Assembly: GCA_037576215.1 (NCBI GenBank)
Contig: JBANDB010000002.1
Location: 4,588,001 to 4,652,000, forward strand
Direction: 5' to 3'
Length of the DNA: 64,000 nt
Source of the DNA: Armillaria gallica
Lineage: Eukaryota; Basidiomycota; Agaricomycetes; Agaricales; Physalacriaceae
This document shows positions 54,833-64,000 of the stretch, piece by piece. A program made the translations under genes and the position numbers. Each line of letters begins with the position of its first letter. Position 1 is the first letter of the stretch. A model generated the notes under the pieces. The model made no database searches, was not told where the DNA came from, and saw nothing but the letters and a program-made list of their open reading frames with translations.

Positions 54833-55533
54833 GGTGCGACCGTTTTGTGTCTTTATCATTCGAGCGCCCTCTGACTAGGCCCCAGAATACCGGCACCAAT
54901 CGCCGCTCTTTTCATAATAGGGAATCCTTTCTGCCAAGCAGCTGGCTCCGGGACGTTCTTTTACACATCGTAAAGGACCGAGTGTTTTCGTGTGTCATGT
55001 TAATCAGGTAGCTCGGAACTTCTCACCATTATACTTATCACCTTCGCGCTTACAATAAAGACCCATGCATGAGAAGTTATTCTTCTTTCTTGGTAATGCT
55101 CACCTCGGCACCCTGTGTCCGAATGCTAAGTAGGCGCCCAAAGAAGCTCTTTATTGTTCAACCGACGTACCTAAATGGAGCCATGTACCTTACAAAAGGA
55201 GATTCTCAGCCGCTTATTCAACGTCCAGTTGATTCAAATCTATACTAGGTGCTCAGCGTTGTATTTGGCAGAGTCTGCCATCAGCCAACCATCAGCACGC
55301 GTTTACCTCATGTACTTATCTCACGGAGATCCGTCCGGGATCCCTACAGCCTATTTAACCTGCGGGTGCACAGGCTACCTCTTCAAGAGCTGTGCAGCGA
55401 GCACTTCTGTGCTGCGACACAACTTTATCTCTGCGTGGCAATTCCTATTTGTATCCCTCGAATCTTCCTTCCTCGATTCCTCTTTCCCACCGTCTCCAAA
55501 GTATCCCTCACTGCAGTACGTATTATCGCAAGA
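54833..55533. other. Intergenic, 5' region of the coiled-coil gene
   Basis: About 700 bp between HYPK and the next ATG. An upstream in-frame extension of the next gene from 55249 exists but reads as non-conserved and hydrophobic, so it was not included. It probably holds promoter and 5' UTR sequence. Confidence 0.4.
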
Positions 55534-56722
55534 ATGGCCGGTAAAGAAAGGGCTCATCGACCGTCCATCGATATCCCGCTTACACCTGAGAGCGCGACCT
55601 CCGACCTGTCAGCCACCCCCACGGCCACTCCAGGTTTCGCAATCCTCTCCTCAGCCACCGCCCTCCCTAATGGTGCTGACCCGTCGTCTGCGATAGGGAG
55701 CGCTGGCAGCCGCAAATCAGCTATCCCACCCGATATCGAGGCCGTCGCTCTACTCATGCGCAATCTGAAGGAAATGAACCAAAAACTGAAGGGTATGTAC
55801 GAGAGCATAGAAACACATACAGAAAAGTCGGTTACCCTTGGACCTGTCATCAAAGCCGGCGAACAGGTGAGTTTTCAACAAGCGGATTTTGGGTGTTGAT
55901 CTTCTGAATGCTTTCGATAGATTGTGACGTTGAAACGGCGTTTGGAAAAGCAGATAGCCGAGCACGACGCGGAGTTAGTCACCGTGCGTGAAGAGCTTGA
56001 AACCAGAGTGAAAGAGCGGCTCCAAAGTCGCCTCAAGCAGTATGTGACTGACGAGGTCCGGACCTCTGTGGCGAAAAAGATCGAGAAGAAGGTCGAGCAA
56101 GAGGTGTGTTGATATTCGCCGCCACTCTATGTCTATTCTGATATTGTCGATTTGTTCAGTTGACGAAACAGATTCCTCAAAGTCTCCGCAATCAAACAAA
56201 TGAACACCCGCGCCAAATGGCAGAGATTAAGATGCATCTCCACAACTCGTGAGTCCGATTCAAACGAAGGAGAATCCACTCTCATCATTATCTGTTCACC
56301 AGGGAGGCGCGACGAATAAACGCGACCTTGACTCGCAAGGAAAAATTACGGCCGTTGATACCTTCTCATGGGACCTTTCCCTCGCCGTTATTCCCTACCA
56401 ATATCGATGCTTGTCTCGCAATGTCAGGGAAGGACGTCCAGCAACTAGTGAAAGTTTATGAATTGGACAAGGGTTCCCCGGTTTCACCGGGCGGTATATC
56501 CAGGGAGGAGAACATCAACAAGTTCTTGGATCATATAGGGGTGCGTACGTATTGAAAACATATTCCATTGTATCTTTGTTCGTTGGCTCATCATGACACT
56601 CCTTTTTCTAGGCGCCATTCCACGTCCTTTCCGCCCCGACCGTCACTAGCCCATCCTCTAAGGCAACTAAGCTGGGGGGACTGGGGGGGCCTATACTCAT
56701 CACCAAGAGAGCCGTCGTATGA
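55534..56722 (+). CDS. Coiled-coil protein, uncharacterised
   Basis: The start at 55534 gives MAGKERAHRPSIDIPLTPES, a Ser/Thr/Ala-rich stretch, then a long coiled coil (DIEAVALLMRNLKEMNQKLK; ETHTEKSVTLGPVIKAGEQ; IVTLKRRLEKQIAEHDAELV; VREELETRVKERLQSRLKQY) and, after further exons, EARRINATLTRKEKLRPLIP, SGKDVQQLVKVYELDKGSPV and a C-terminal piece beginning HVLSAPTVTSP and ending TKRAVV at 56722. Several short introns separate the exons. No membrane segment or enzymatic domain is visible. I do not recognise a named family. The tail is placed by an intron at about 56541-56609 whose acceptor gives an open frame to the stop. Confidence 0.65.
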
Positions 56723-57012
56723 TAGGACCGATTTATGTAGCCTTTTGTTTGATTGTACAGTTATTTTTGTATCGAAGCTTTTTCACGTGATTGTCCACAA
56801 TTGTGTTTTTCGGCAGAACGACAACCTTGTGTTCTTCCTTTCAGGTGCGAGGTCGCAGCGAGGCTTGTTTTTTCTTTCTTTGCCCTTGTGCGATACATTG
56901 GATCTTGGCTTTACGGCGGGCACGCGCATGTCGCTAATTGTCGATTCTTTGCTTTGGCCGGTTCAACGCTTCGACAGCCGTATATAATCGTCTCTCGCTT
57001 TGGTACCCCAAT
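56723..57012. other. Promoter of the PAS-kinase-like gene
   Basis: About 290 bp of AT-rich sequence between the coiled-coil gene and the kinase ATG. An alternative upstream ATG-like codon at 56938 is in frame with the kinase but was not chosen because the first 25 residues would be unlike the rest. Confidence 0.35.
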
Positions 57013-58605
57013 ATGTGCTCCTCGACTCAAATACCAGAACTCGCCTATTCGGCCCTCTCGCCCTCAAGTCCTGGATACTTGTCGCCCTCAGAGAGCGACA
57101 CCGTGCAAACGCCTTTTCTTAGCGAGCCTGACCATCTCTTCAACTTCAATCCTCCCCAGCTTGAGGACCACGAAATACGACGCGAGCGTCCTATCGATTC
57201 TGTGGATCGCAGTCCCGACAAGACTACAGACGATTCTCTCAATATGTACCCCCATTCTCCCTCACCGCCCTTGGATATCTCTCGGTTACCCCTCTCTCCG
57301 GACGGACTGTCACTTAGCTTTGGCTCGTCAACGACGGCTATCAACTCTTCATCACCTTTGCCCACATACCATGACTGCCTCTCATCCTCGCCCGAGCGTT
57401 CACGCCATCACATCGTCAAGTCATCTTTCAGTCAGGATGCCGACCGCTACTCCTCACATTTCCCATCGGATCACCAGCTGGATTTGGATTTTGTCAGAAC
57501 TTTCCAGTTGGAGGATGAGTTGGGTGCAGGCGGATATGGTTTCGTAATGACAGCCAGACACCGTTGGGAAGGATACGAAGTCGCCGTCAAGTTCATCATA
57601 AAGGACAAGGTGCCGGATTACGCGTGGGTGCAGGACGATAGGTACGGCCGGCTACCTACGGAAGTCTTCCTGTTGGACTATATGGATCACGACAATATTG
57701 CAAAGGGTCTGGACCTATTTCAAGATCCTTTGTATTTCTATCTGGTGCGTCAGTCAATGACCTTAATTCTTCATCGCTAATGGACACCTTTAGGTGCAAG
57801 AACTTCACGGTTCTCCCTGGCCGAAAGCAACACGAACGAAACGCGCGAAGTCCTCCGTCATCTCCACCCCATCTCTTACACCTTCTGTCTCTGCCGACTC
57901 TTTCAACTCCGAACCAGCGCCCTCCCCTCCCATAGCCTCTCCTTATCATCAATTAACATCGTACCTACCAGACCCTTTGAAGATGTGGAAAAAGAACCCC
58001 CAGCCCACTCTTCAGTACAGCCGACGACCTTCTCATGACCTCTTCGAATGCATTGAGCAGTCGGAGCACAAGCGCTTATCCGAAGAGCAAGCACGTTACA
58101 TTTTCGCTCAAGTTGTTGATGCTGTGCATTATCTTGATAGTCATGGTATATCTCACCGCGATATCAAAGATGAAAACATTGCTATTGACAAGGATCTGCG
58201 TGTAAGCCATACCATGAATTCCTATCATCTAATCCGCTCAAAGTGTTTCAGGTCAAACTCATTGACTTCGGAAGTGCGATCGCCGTCGATCCGACAGAAC
58301 CCCGACCATATTACACGTTCTTCTATGGCACAACCGCATACGCTGCCGCTGAGATACTTCTCAAGAAACCATATCAGGCCGCGCCGGCAGAGGTATGGAC
58401 ACTTGGCGTACTTCTATCATATCTACTCCATGGTATGTCACCATTCCCTACCGTGAAGGATGCGATCAAAGGCCGAATTGTCCTGGATGAATATCCCAAA
58501 TTGTCTCGGCTGGCCTGGGACCTGCTACGAAAGTGTTTAGACCCCAATCCGAGGACTCGTGCGACAATTCAGGAGGTGAAGGAACATAGATGGTTAAATC
58601 AATGA
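57013..58605 (+). CDS. Serine/threonine protein kinase, PAS-kinase-like, with altered motifs
   Basis: Exons 57013-57744, 57794-58201 and 58252-58605 give 497 residues. A Ser/Pro-rich N-terminus of about 160 residues precedes the kinase domain: EDELGAGGYGFVMTARHRWE (Gly-rich loop), EVAVKFIIKD (VAIK Lys), SHRDIKDENIAI (catalytic loop), VKLIDFGSAIAVD (DFG). The APE motif reads AAAEILLKK and the DxW motif reads AEVWTLG, so a Pro and an Asp usually conserved there are replaced. An insert of about 70 residues, Ser-rich then SYLPDPLKMWKKN, lies at the hinge between VQELHG and the helix that begins DLFECIEQS. The closest resemblance I see is the yeast PAS kinases Psk1/2, but no PAS domain is present. 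Substrates are unknown. Confidence 0.85.
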
Positions 58606-59330
58606 GACTGTTTTTGCGCTCTGTTGCTGTCTTCGTATCACGCATTGCATGTTGATTTTATACAAACTTATTTTCGCATAATACTATACCACGGATAGAT
58701 TCATTGTATTCGCATAGATGTCACTTTGTTACAGATGTATTAGTCCCTCGATTTGTTCTTTCATGTTCATGTTTATGTTAACAGTGCTCCCTGCAAGAAT
58801 AATCCTCGTGACTCGTAGAAAACCTCATTGTCCGAGAGTACAGGTAGATAAACGGCTGCCATTACTGAAGAGCAGATGGACGTCGAAGTCAATGAAAGCA
58901 AACTCACTAAGTAGGGTTCCGCTCATTCTGCTGACAGCTCTTTCCTTCACAGAGCGTGCTATATGGAACTTGAATGCCTGATGAAAGTACGTCGAGAAGT
59001 CATAGATGGAAAACTTATGCGTGCATAACTGACGTGCGGCATTCGTTCGATCATTGAAGAATACACTATATTGTTTCTTCTAACTACTACAAAGACATAA
59101 GACTGCAGTGACATACAAGAGATACCGACAGACGTAAAGACAGAAGCTGATAGATGAGAGATGAAGAAAGTGCGCTGAGTGCAAAGTAAGGAGAGACGGC
59201 AAGACATCGTCAACGATGATAACAAATAAAGAGCATTTAAAGACAGGCAGAGTATAATTCAGAGAGAACCCAACAAGGTTGAGAAGCCCTTTAATACCTC
59301 TGCAGAGCAAGATTCGAATACAACACATTT
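58606..59330. other. Convergent intergenic region, 0.72 kb
   Basis: 3' UTRs of the kinase and of the basic protein encoded on minus. Open frames here are short and lack family features. Confidence 0.4.
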
Positions 59331-60415
59331 CTAGAAGGCTTCCCCGTAATTGCGCGCCAGGTTTTGAGACACGAGGTAGTCGTCGACATCCCTTTTAATC
59401 TGGGCAACGCTATGAACTGGAACCGGCTCATCACCGGGAGTAAAGAGGATTTCCACTCGATGAGACTTGCGGTGATCAGACTCGCCGTGCTGGAATACAG
59501 CGTGACCTTGACGGACAGCTGCAACATTCTCGACGCCAGGATAGGAAGCCATCCCTTGTTCCGTCATGTACTGGCTATGTTCTTGGACTCTGTGGTGGCT
59601 GCTAGGTGCTGCACGCGATCGAGAACGATGGGGTGTTGTAGATCCCTGACGATGGCGAGATGAGGAGTGTTGGTTGTTGGAGTGCAAGGAGGTCATTGAT
59701 GGCGAATTCAAGTGCTTTTGCCAGTCACCTGGACTAGGAGGGAGTGGCTTAGAAAAACGTGAACGTCCGCGGTGCGACCCCATGTTGGCGTTCGCGGTAG
59801 AAGGGGGGGCGTGCTTCTGGCAGGTCGAGCCATGATGATATACTGTTGGCGTAGACGCGTTCCCATGCATAGTCAAGTTATATCCTGCGCGGCGCTGCTT
59901 TCGTGTTTCTTCTGCTATGCGCTGTTGACGCTCTTCGTTCCTCCGGTCATGAAAAGCCTGAATCTTCGGAGGATTGGGTGGCAATAGAGTGTCCGGGGGC
60001 ATCGGGAAGGCTTCAAGGTCCTCGCGTGTGATCACGGTCACTCCAGAATGGATGTCAAGAACGTTGCCATAATCCTCGTCCTCCTGAAGGTCCGCGTTTA
60101 CGTTCCTGGGTACCGGCTGAGAGGCCGCGGGCTTATTGCCGGTCGTGAATCGTGAGGTATAGGTTTTGGCAGACTGAAGAACATCCTTGGAAGGAGGGGG
60201 AGAGGTCGGGTAATCCGGCGGATATTCGAGGGAGCGGCGAATAGGCATGGATTTAGTGTGCTTCAGATTCTTCTTCGTCGTGGACTTTGCGTTGGTGGAG
60301 GCAACATTTTGCTTCGCCGCAGACGAAAAGGAGCTAGAAATCGTCAGTTTACTCGAAGGTGGCAGGAAAAGTATAAGCAGACGTACCTCTTGAAAACGCG
60401 ACGGAGACGATCCAT
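59331..60415 (-). CDS. Basic, disordered protein of unknown function
   Basis: Two exons: a short first exon from 60415 (MDRLRRVFK) and a long second exon, about 60338 to 59331, giving roughly 345 residues. The junction at GTACGT and CTAG keeps frame: SSFSSAAKQNVASTNAKS follows. The most regular part is GVTVITREDLEAFPMPPDTL, a charged helix QAFHDRRNEERQQRIAEETR and a Gly/His/Ser/Arg-rich middle. The C-terminus has EILFTPGDEPVPVHSVAQIK and DVDDYLVSQNLARNYGEAF. No family is recognised, no signal peptide or membrane segment. It converges with the kinase gene. It is probably a lineage-restricted cytosolic or nuclear protein. Confidence 0.65.
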
Positions 60416-61800
60416 GGCATGTAGGTGGCAGAAGAGCTAGGTTGATAGCAGCAAGGGGGAAGGGTAAAAACTTTAACCGTGAAAATGAGAACTGAAAGGT
60501 TAGAACAGCAGAGTGGGAAGCGGCAGCCGACTGGAAAAGTGCTTTTAAGTGGTGGGGTACTCAGGGTATCAAAACGCACATCCCGAAGTGGCCGTTTTTG
60601 ATCACTGCTGGAGGACAAAAGATGCAACAAATGTATGTATGAAGACAATCAATGAAGAAGGCGCGTAATATCCTTGATTGGTGGCTTACCATTGTCTTTG
60701 GTGCACCTGGGTTCTGCATTTCAACTCGGCTATTCCAACAAAGGAAATATACTCGAGCTTCCATAGAACAAGGGATGTTCTGGAGATTTACTACATGCCT
60801 TCCTTGATGCACCATAAAATCGGACAGAGGACAGACACATAGAGGTTTAACATACGGCAGAGGCAAGCGCGAGACGGCACACGAGGAGGTGGAATTCGCG
60901 AGTAACCATCTCAAAACCAATCGGCCATTCATGCATCCACTAGCAGGATCTTCTTGCCTTGGGACAGAGGGGGCTTTAACTTTGTACTTTACGAGAATGT
61001 AGACATATCGCAGGGACATGGGGTACACAACTCTCCGGAAGAACATATAGATGGGCCAGTTCAGTACCGGTATTTTTCCTCGCTCGGGTGATAGGCTGGT
61101 TTTGACGATTGTCGCCGATTTTCAACTCGAAAATTAAGTAACGACAGTTTAGAGAAGCGAGACGTGGCTAAAGCCGTCGGTACGATAGCAGACTGACAGC
61201 CAAATTCCCATGGCACAAGAGTATAGTAGCCGAGACGAACAAACCAGATGAGCAACTTGAAACTTGGAAGCAGGACCTTCGAGGAACAAACCCGTTGGAA
61301 GAGTCGTGGGAGCCCTGTCGGGCCGTTCGGAGTCGAACTTTCCCTTCCGATCAAAACGGTGGACTGGCCTTCATGCCTACCTCAAGCTTCCACTGCCAGG
61401 TACACGTTCACTTTCAATTCCTCTTTCCACCTACTCCAGATACGATGTTAGTCTCATTCTATTCGGGTTGTTCGATTTACGACGACACATATCTGAGTCT
61501 CTTGTTTGGAGACCGTGACACTCAGTTGACTCAGGCTGTATTATTCAACATAGACCCTACCCTGAACAGTGGACTCTTAGATCGACAAAGAAAAAGGCAC
61601 TACGGTCATTCGAATTGTCACAAGTCTGCGTCATCAAGTAGTCGCTCGAGATGGTGTCGATGCGACAATCATTGTATCTCTGATGATCATTCCCTTGATG
61701 TCCATTGTATCTCAGTCGGGAGACTCTTAAACACCAACCTCCATGATGTCTATATCCCTCTCGCACCCAGTGGTCCTATCACACCGACTAGTATATTACA
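60416..61800. other. Gene-poor stretch of 1.4 kb
   Basis: The longest frame is 161 codons on the minus strand (60561-61046), Cys-rich and without a recognised family or upstream support. Plus-strand frames at 61295-61843 overlap it partly and read as non-coding. It is the promoter region of the membrane protein downstream plus unassigned DNA. Confidence 0.35.
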
Positions 61801-63201
61801 ATGCCATCGTTCACTGCGACGATTCAAGACTACTCACCGTTGATTTCCTATGATTCAAACTGGTTTGCGGGAAATAGCAATGACAATCACTTGGACAGGC
61901 GAGTATATATTGTCTCTAACACAACTATTTCTCATATTTGCGAATAGATATTCTGATAACTCAATGATGGTCACAAATTTCACCGGCGCATCGGCCACTT
62001 TCTGCTTCAACGGGACTGGTGTGAACGTATATGGTGCTAAGCGTGGCAATCATGGTTTATACCAAGTCACCCTCGATGGAACGACATCTCCCGCCGAGAC
62101 CGGTCGTAATGACACCGGGATATTCCAAACCCTACTATTTTCATCAGTCACGCTGAAGCAAGACTTTCATGAATTGATATTGACGAATCAGGGTGTAGAC
62201 AACCATCTATACCTTGATATTGACTTTGTGAGTTCCGACCTTTGTCGGCTTTAACAACTTTATCAAGTCGTTATGAAGATTACTTGGCAGACTAGCATCG
62301 GGAATATCAACGAAAACCTGGTGGTTGACACTGTGCAAGACACAGATCCTTCATTCACATATTCGCCATCATCAGCTTGGTTTTGAGTCCTGAGCATTCG
62401 GATTTCTACTTTGGAAGCACTGGCCAGTAAGTCGCAGTGTCTGCATTTCGTCCTAAAACCCACTAAAAGGCTTTGTGGGTAGCTCATCTGTTGAATCTGG
62501 ATCTGTTATGACATACAGTTTTTCTGTGAGAGAACATTCAATTGTTCGAACTTTCCTCTTTCTAACACTCTGCGCACAGGGGGAAGGGGTTTCACTGTAT
62601 GGACCCGTTGGTCCAGGTTATGCAGCGTTCTCAGCTCAATTAGATGGCGGACCATCAGTAAATTCCACCGCTATCAGGAAGAGTTTCGTACCCCAGGTTC
62701 TGCTCTATCACGCCGATGGACTGGGTTCTGGGCAACACGTGTTGAAAATGATGATGCAGCCTTCCGACGATGCTCAGGAACTTGCTGTTGATTTTGCCAA
62801 TGTCTATACTACGCCTTCTTCACAATCTTCGTGGGTCGGTTGTATGCTCCTCCTTATACTTTTGCTAAGTCTTTTAAACCAGAACCTCAACGAAATCATC
62901 CAGGTGAATAAAATATGCTCTGGTAGAGAGAAGTTTTTTAAATATAGTTTTCAGCATACCTACAGGTGCCGTCGTCGGAATCGCCATTTCTGTATCAGTC
63001 ACAGTTGCCTTGTTGTGTATTGCGCTGTATCTCTTCCTGAGAAATCGGCGCGCAGCGTCCAGTCATCCTACTACAATCGATCCACCATTCTTGCCTTCCA
63101 GATCGAATGTTGAACCATTCATGTCGTTTCATTCGAGTAACGCTGATAGGTACCATGTATATACTTCAGAAAAGTTACCCGTTGCGGTTCCGAACATATA
63201 A
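61801..63201 (+). pseudogene. Single-pass membrane protein with N-terminal beta domain, frame apparently broken
   Basis: A basidiomycete-type surface protein with an N-terminal beta domain, one membrane segment and a short cytosolic tail. Exon 1 (61801-61898) gives MPSFTATIQDYSPLISYDSN and onward, then a GC-AG intron, exon 2 (61948-62227) with NFTGASATFCFNGTGVNVYG, and an exon from 62279 with ITWQTSIGNINENLVVDTVQ and DPSFTYSPSSAW. There the frame meets TGA at 62384-62386, but the next frame continues LSPEHSDFYFGSTG, SYSFSGEGVSLYGPVG-type sequence and a helix GAVVGIAISVSVTVALLCIA. One extra T would restore frame. End at 63201. No function is known. Either a recent lesion, an assembly error or an unrecognised splice. 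Confidence 0.6.
61899..61947 (+). other. GC-AG intron
   Basis: The donor is GCGAGT after CAG at 61898, and the acceptor AATAG ends at 61947. Splicing keeps frame (Arg across the junction, then YSDNSMMVTNFTG). No GT donor in the area would give the same frame. Confidence 0.6.
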
Positions 63202-63756
63202 ATAGGCACTCGAATTCTTGCGTATGTCCTTTTTTTCTTGCTACTAAAACAGACTATCTAACAATCTGAGTAGAATCCGAATAGGTTCTTGTAATACAGA
63301 CACATCTAACGGGATTCCGCAAAATTACTCGTAGAGAATAGTACATATCGCGTGTTGTCCGAGACGGAAAACATGTTTCCTATTTTAAGTTAGAACTAAC
63401 TATTCTATCACTTTCAGTGTTCTCGATGATTCTAGGCATTGTAACAAGTGTTTCGGTGTCCTAATGTAGAACAAGTCATCAATCTATGTATCGTGCATGT
63501 ACTTACCCGAGCGAATTGGCCTGAGCGCATTAACACCGAATTTATTGAACGGCGGAGGATATCTGATCCTGCCAATGAGAGCCCGCCTCGAGTGGCGGAT
63601 TATGTCAGATCACAAAATAGAGCCACCCCCTTTCGGACCTATACGCTTTCCGCTCCTCCCCTTTACCCCGCAGCGCCTCGTCTCAGGCAGCAGCTGCTGA
63701 CGTTGTCCCTCTCCTCTCAGTTTCATGCCTTCACATTCGTAGACATTATTTTCATC
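63202..63756. other. Intergenic, promoter of the mitochondrial carrier gene
   Basis: About 550 bp. One plus-strand frame at 63497-63700 (67 codons) lacks family features. The region upstream of 63757 is C/T-rich, as often seen close to starts in fungi. Confidence 0.4.
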
Positions 63757-64000
63757 ATGACGCGCGACGCGACTCAAACCACAGAAGCCATACAGCCCGT
63801 AAAGGTGCCGACACTATCATTCGTTACGCCAGAAGTAACATCCTATTTTATCGGTGAGTGTTTTTCATCGCCAATCGTGCATTCTGTAACGAGCGTTTTA
63901 GCGGGGGGTTGTGCTGGTGCAGCCTCGAGGACGGTCGTGAGTCCTCTAGAGAGGCTGAAGATCATCCAGTATGTCTCGCCATTCTATTGTGGGCATTGTC
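63757..64000 (+). CDS. Mitochondrial carrier protein (partial, cut by window end)
   Basis: The start at 63757 gives MTRDATQTTEAIQPVKVPTL and on; exon 1 ends in SYFI, and after a short intron (about 63853-63901) comes AGGCAGAASRTVVSPLERLK followed by IIQ. PxxxxxKxxxQ with the preceding AGGxAGxxSxTxxxP is the first mitochondrial carrier signature (here PLERLKIIQ), so a six-helix inner membrane transporter is expected, possibly SLC25A16/24/42-like. A second intron donor (GTATGT) follows at about 63970 and the rest of the gene is beyond the window. Substrate cannot be assigned from this fragment. Confidence 0.85.
   Translation, partial: MTRDATQTTEAIQPVKVPTLSFVTPEVTSYFIGECFSSPIVHSVTSVLAGGCAGAASRTVVSPLERLKIIQYVSPFYCGHC

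Noticed and set aside
55249..55533. Upstream in-frame extension of the coiled-coil gene
   Set aside because: The extra 95 residues are hydrophobic and Cys/Arg-rich, unlike the rest, and the ATG at 55534 gives a better start.
60561..61046. 161-codon minus-strand open frame
   Set aside because: Irregular, Cys-rich sequence without a recognisable domain or upstream start context; more likely a chance open frame.
62405..62482. A second frame break in the membrane protein gene after FGSTG
   Set aside because: Using the acceptor GGGTAG near 62481 with donor GTAAGT gives the phase HSSVESGSVMTYSFS, so only the T-run lesion remains.

Overview
The window looks like nuclear DNA of a filamentous basidiomycete fungus, probably an agaricomycete. 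Genes are dense on both strands and broken by many GT-AG introns of about 45-65 nt. The gene set is fungal: Zn2Cys6 regulator, KRE6/SKN1, Pns1, a Dal5-type permease, TCO89-like and fungal Med1. I place 26 protein genes with some support, plus the possible tail of another at the left edge and the first exons of a mitochondrial carrier at the right edge. Exon limits were worked out by eye from splice signals, reading frame and remembered family patterns; no alignment was run. No rRNA, tRNA, CRISPR array or intact transposon was recognised.

Left part (1-18 kb): UTP6 (minus, U3 snoRNP) and a TORC1 subunit TCO89-like gene (plus) diverge from a 161-bp gap. A fungal Mediator MED1 gene (minus) and a short XPA-like gene (minus) follow. 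Next is the meiotic recombination factor MND1 (plus), solved to nine exons including a first exon that is only the ATG. A 2.5 kb stretch without a recognisable gene leads to a Zn2Cys6 transcription factor (plus), which converges on a BZW/eIF5-mimic translation factor (minus).

Middle (18-33 kb): two PP2C phosphatases sit in tandem with matching intron positions. A 2.7 kb gene-poor stretch follows, then a DUF1275 membrane protein and a Pns1/CTL choline-transporter-like protein. A Dal5-family permease and a metal-dependent amidohydrolase are divergent neighbours and may form a small uptake-and-hydrolysis unit.

Middle-right (33-51 kb): a large low-complexity protein with one conserved block (minus); complex I subunit NDUFS7 (minus) and the mitochondrial transcription factor mtTFB/MTF1 (plus), divergent across 146 bp; a KRE6/SKN1 beta-glucan synthesis protein (minus); a GTPBP1-like GTPase (minus) split by an unusually long intron of about 0.7 kb; and the replication adaptor CTF4 (plus), divergent from the GTPase across 154 bp.

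Right part (51-64 kb): a phosphatase-fold protein without a recognisable catalytic Cys loop, an AYR1-like reductase, the NatA partner HYPK, a coiled-coil protein, a PAS-kinase-like protein kinase with altered motifs, an unknown basic protein, a single-pass membrane protein whose frame appears broken, and the partial carrier. The most useful leads are the GTPBP1 intron insert with an opposite-strand ORF, the frame-broken membrane protein, the permease-amidohydrolase pair and the divergent mitochondrial gene pair.
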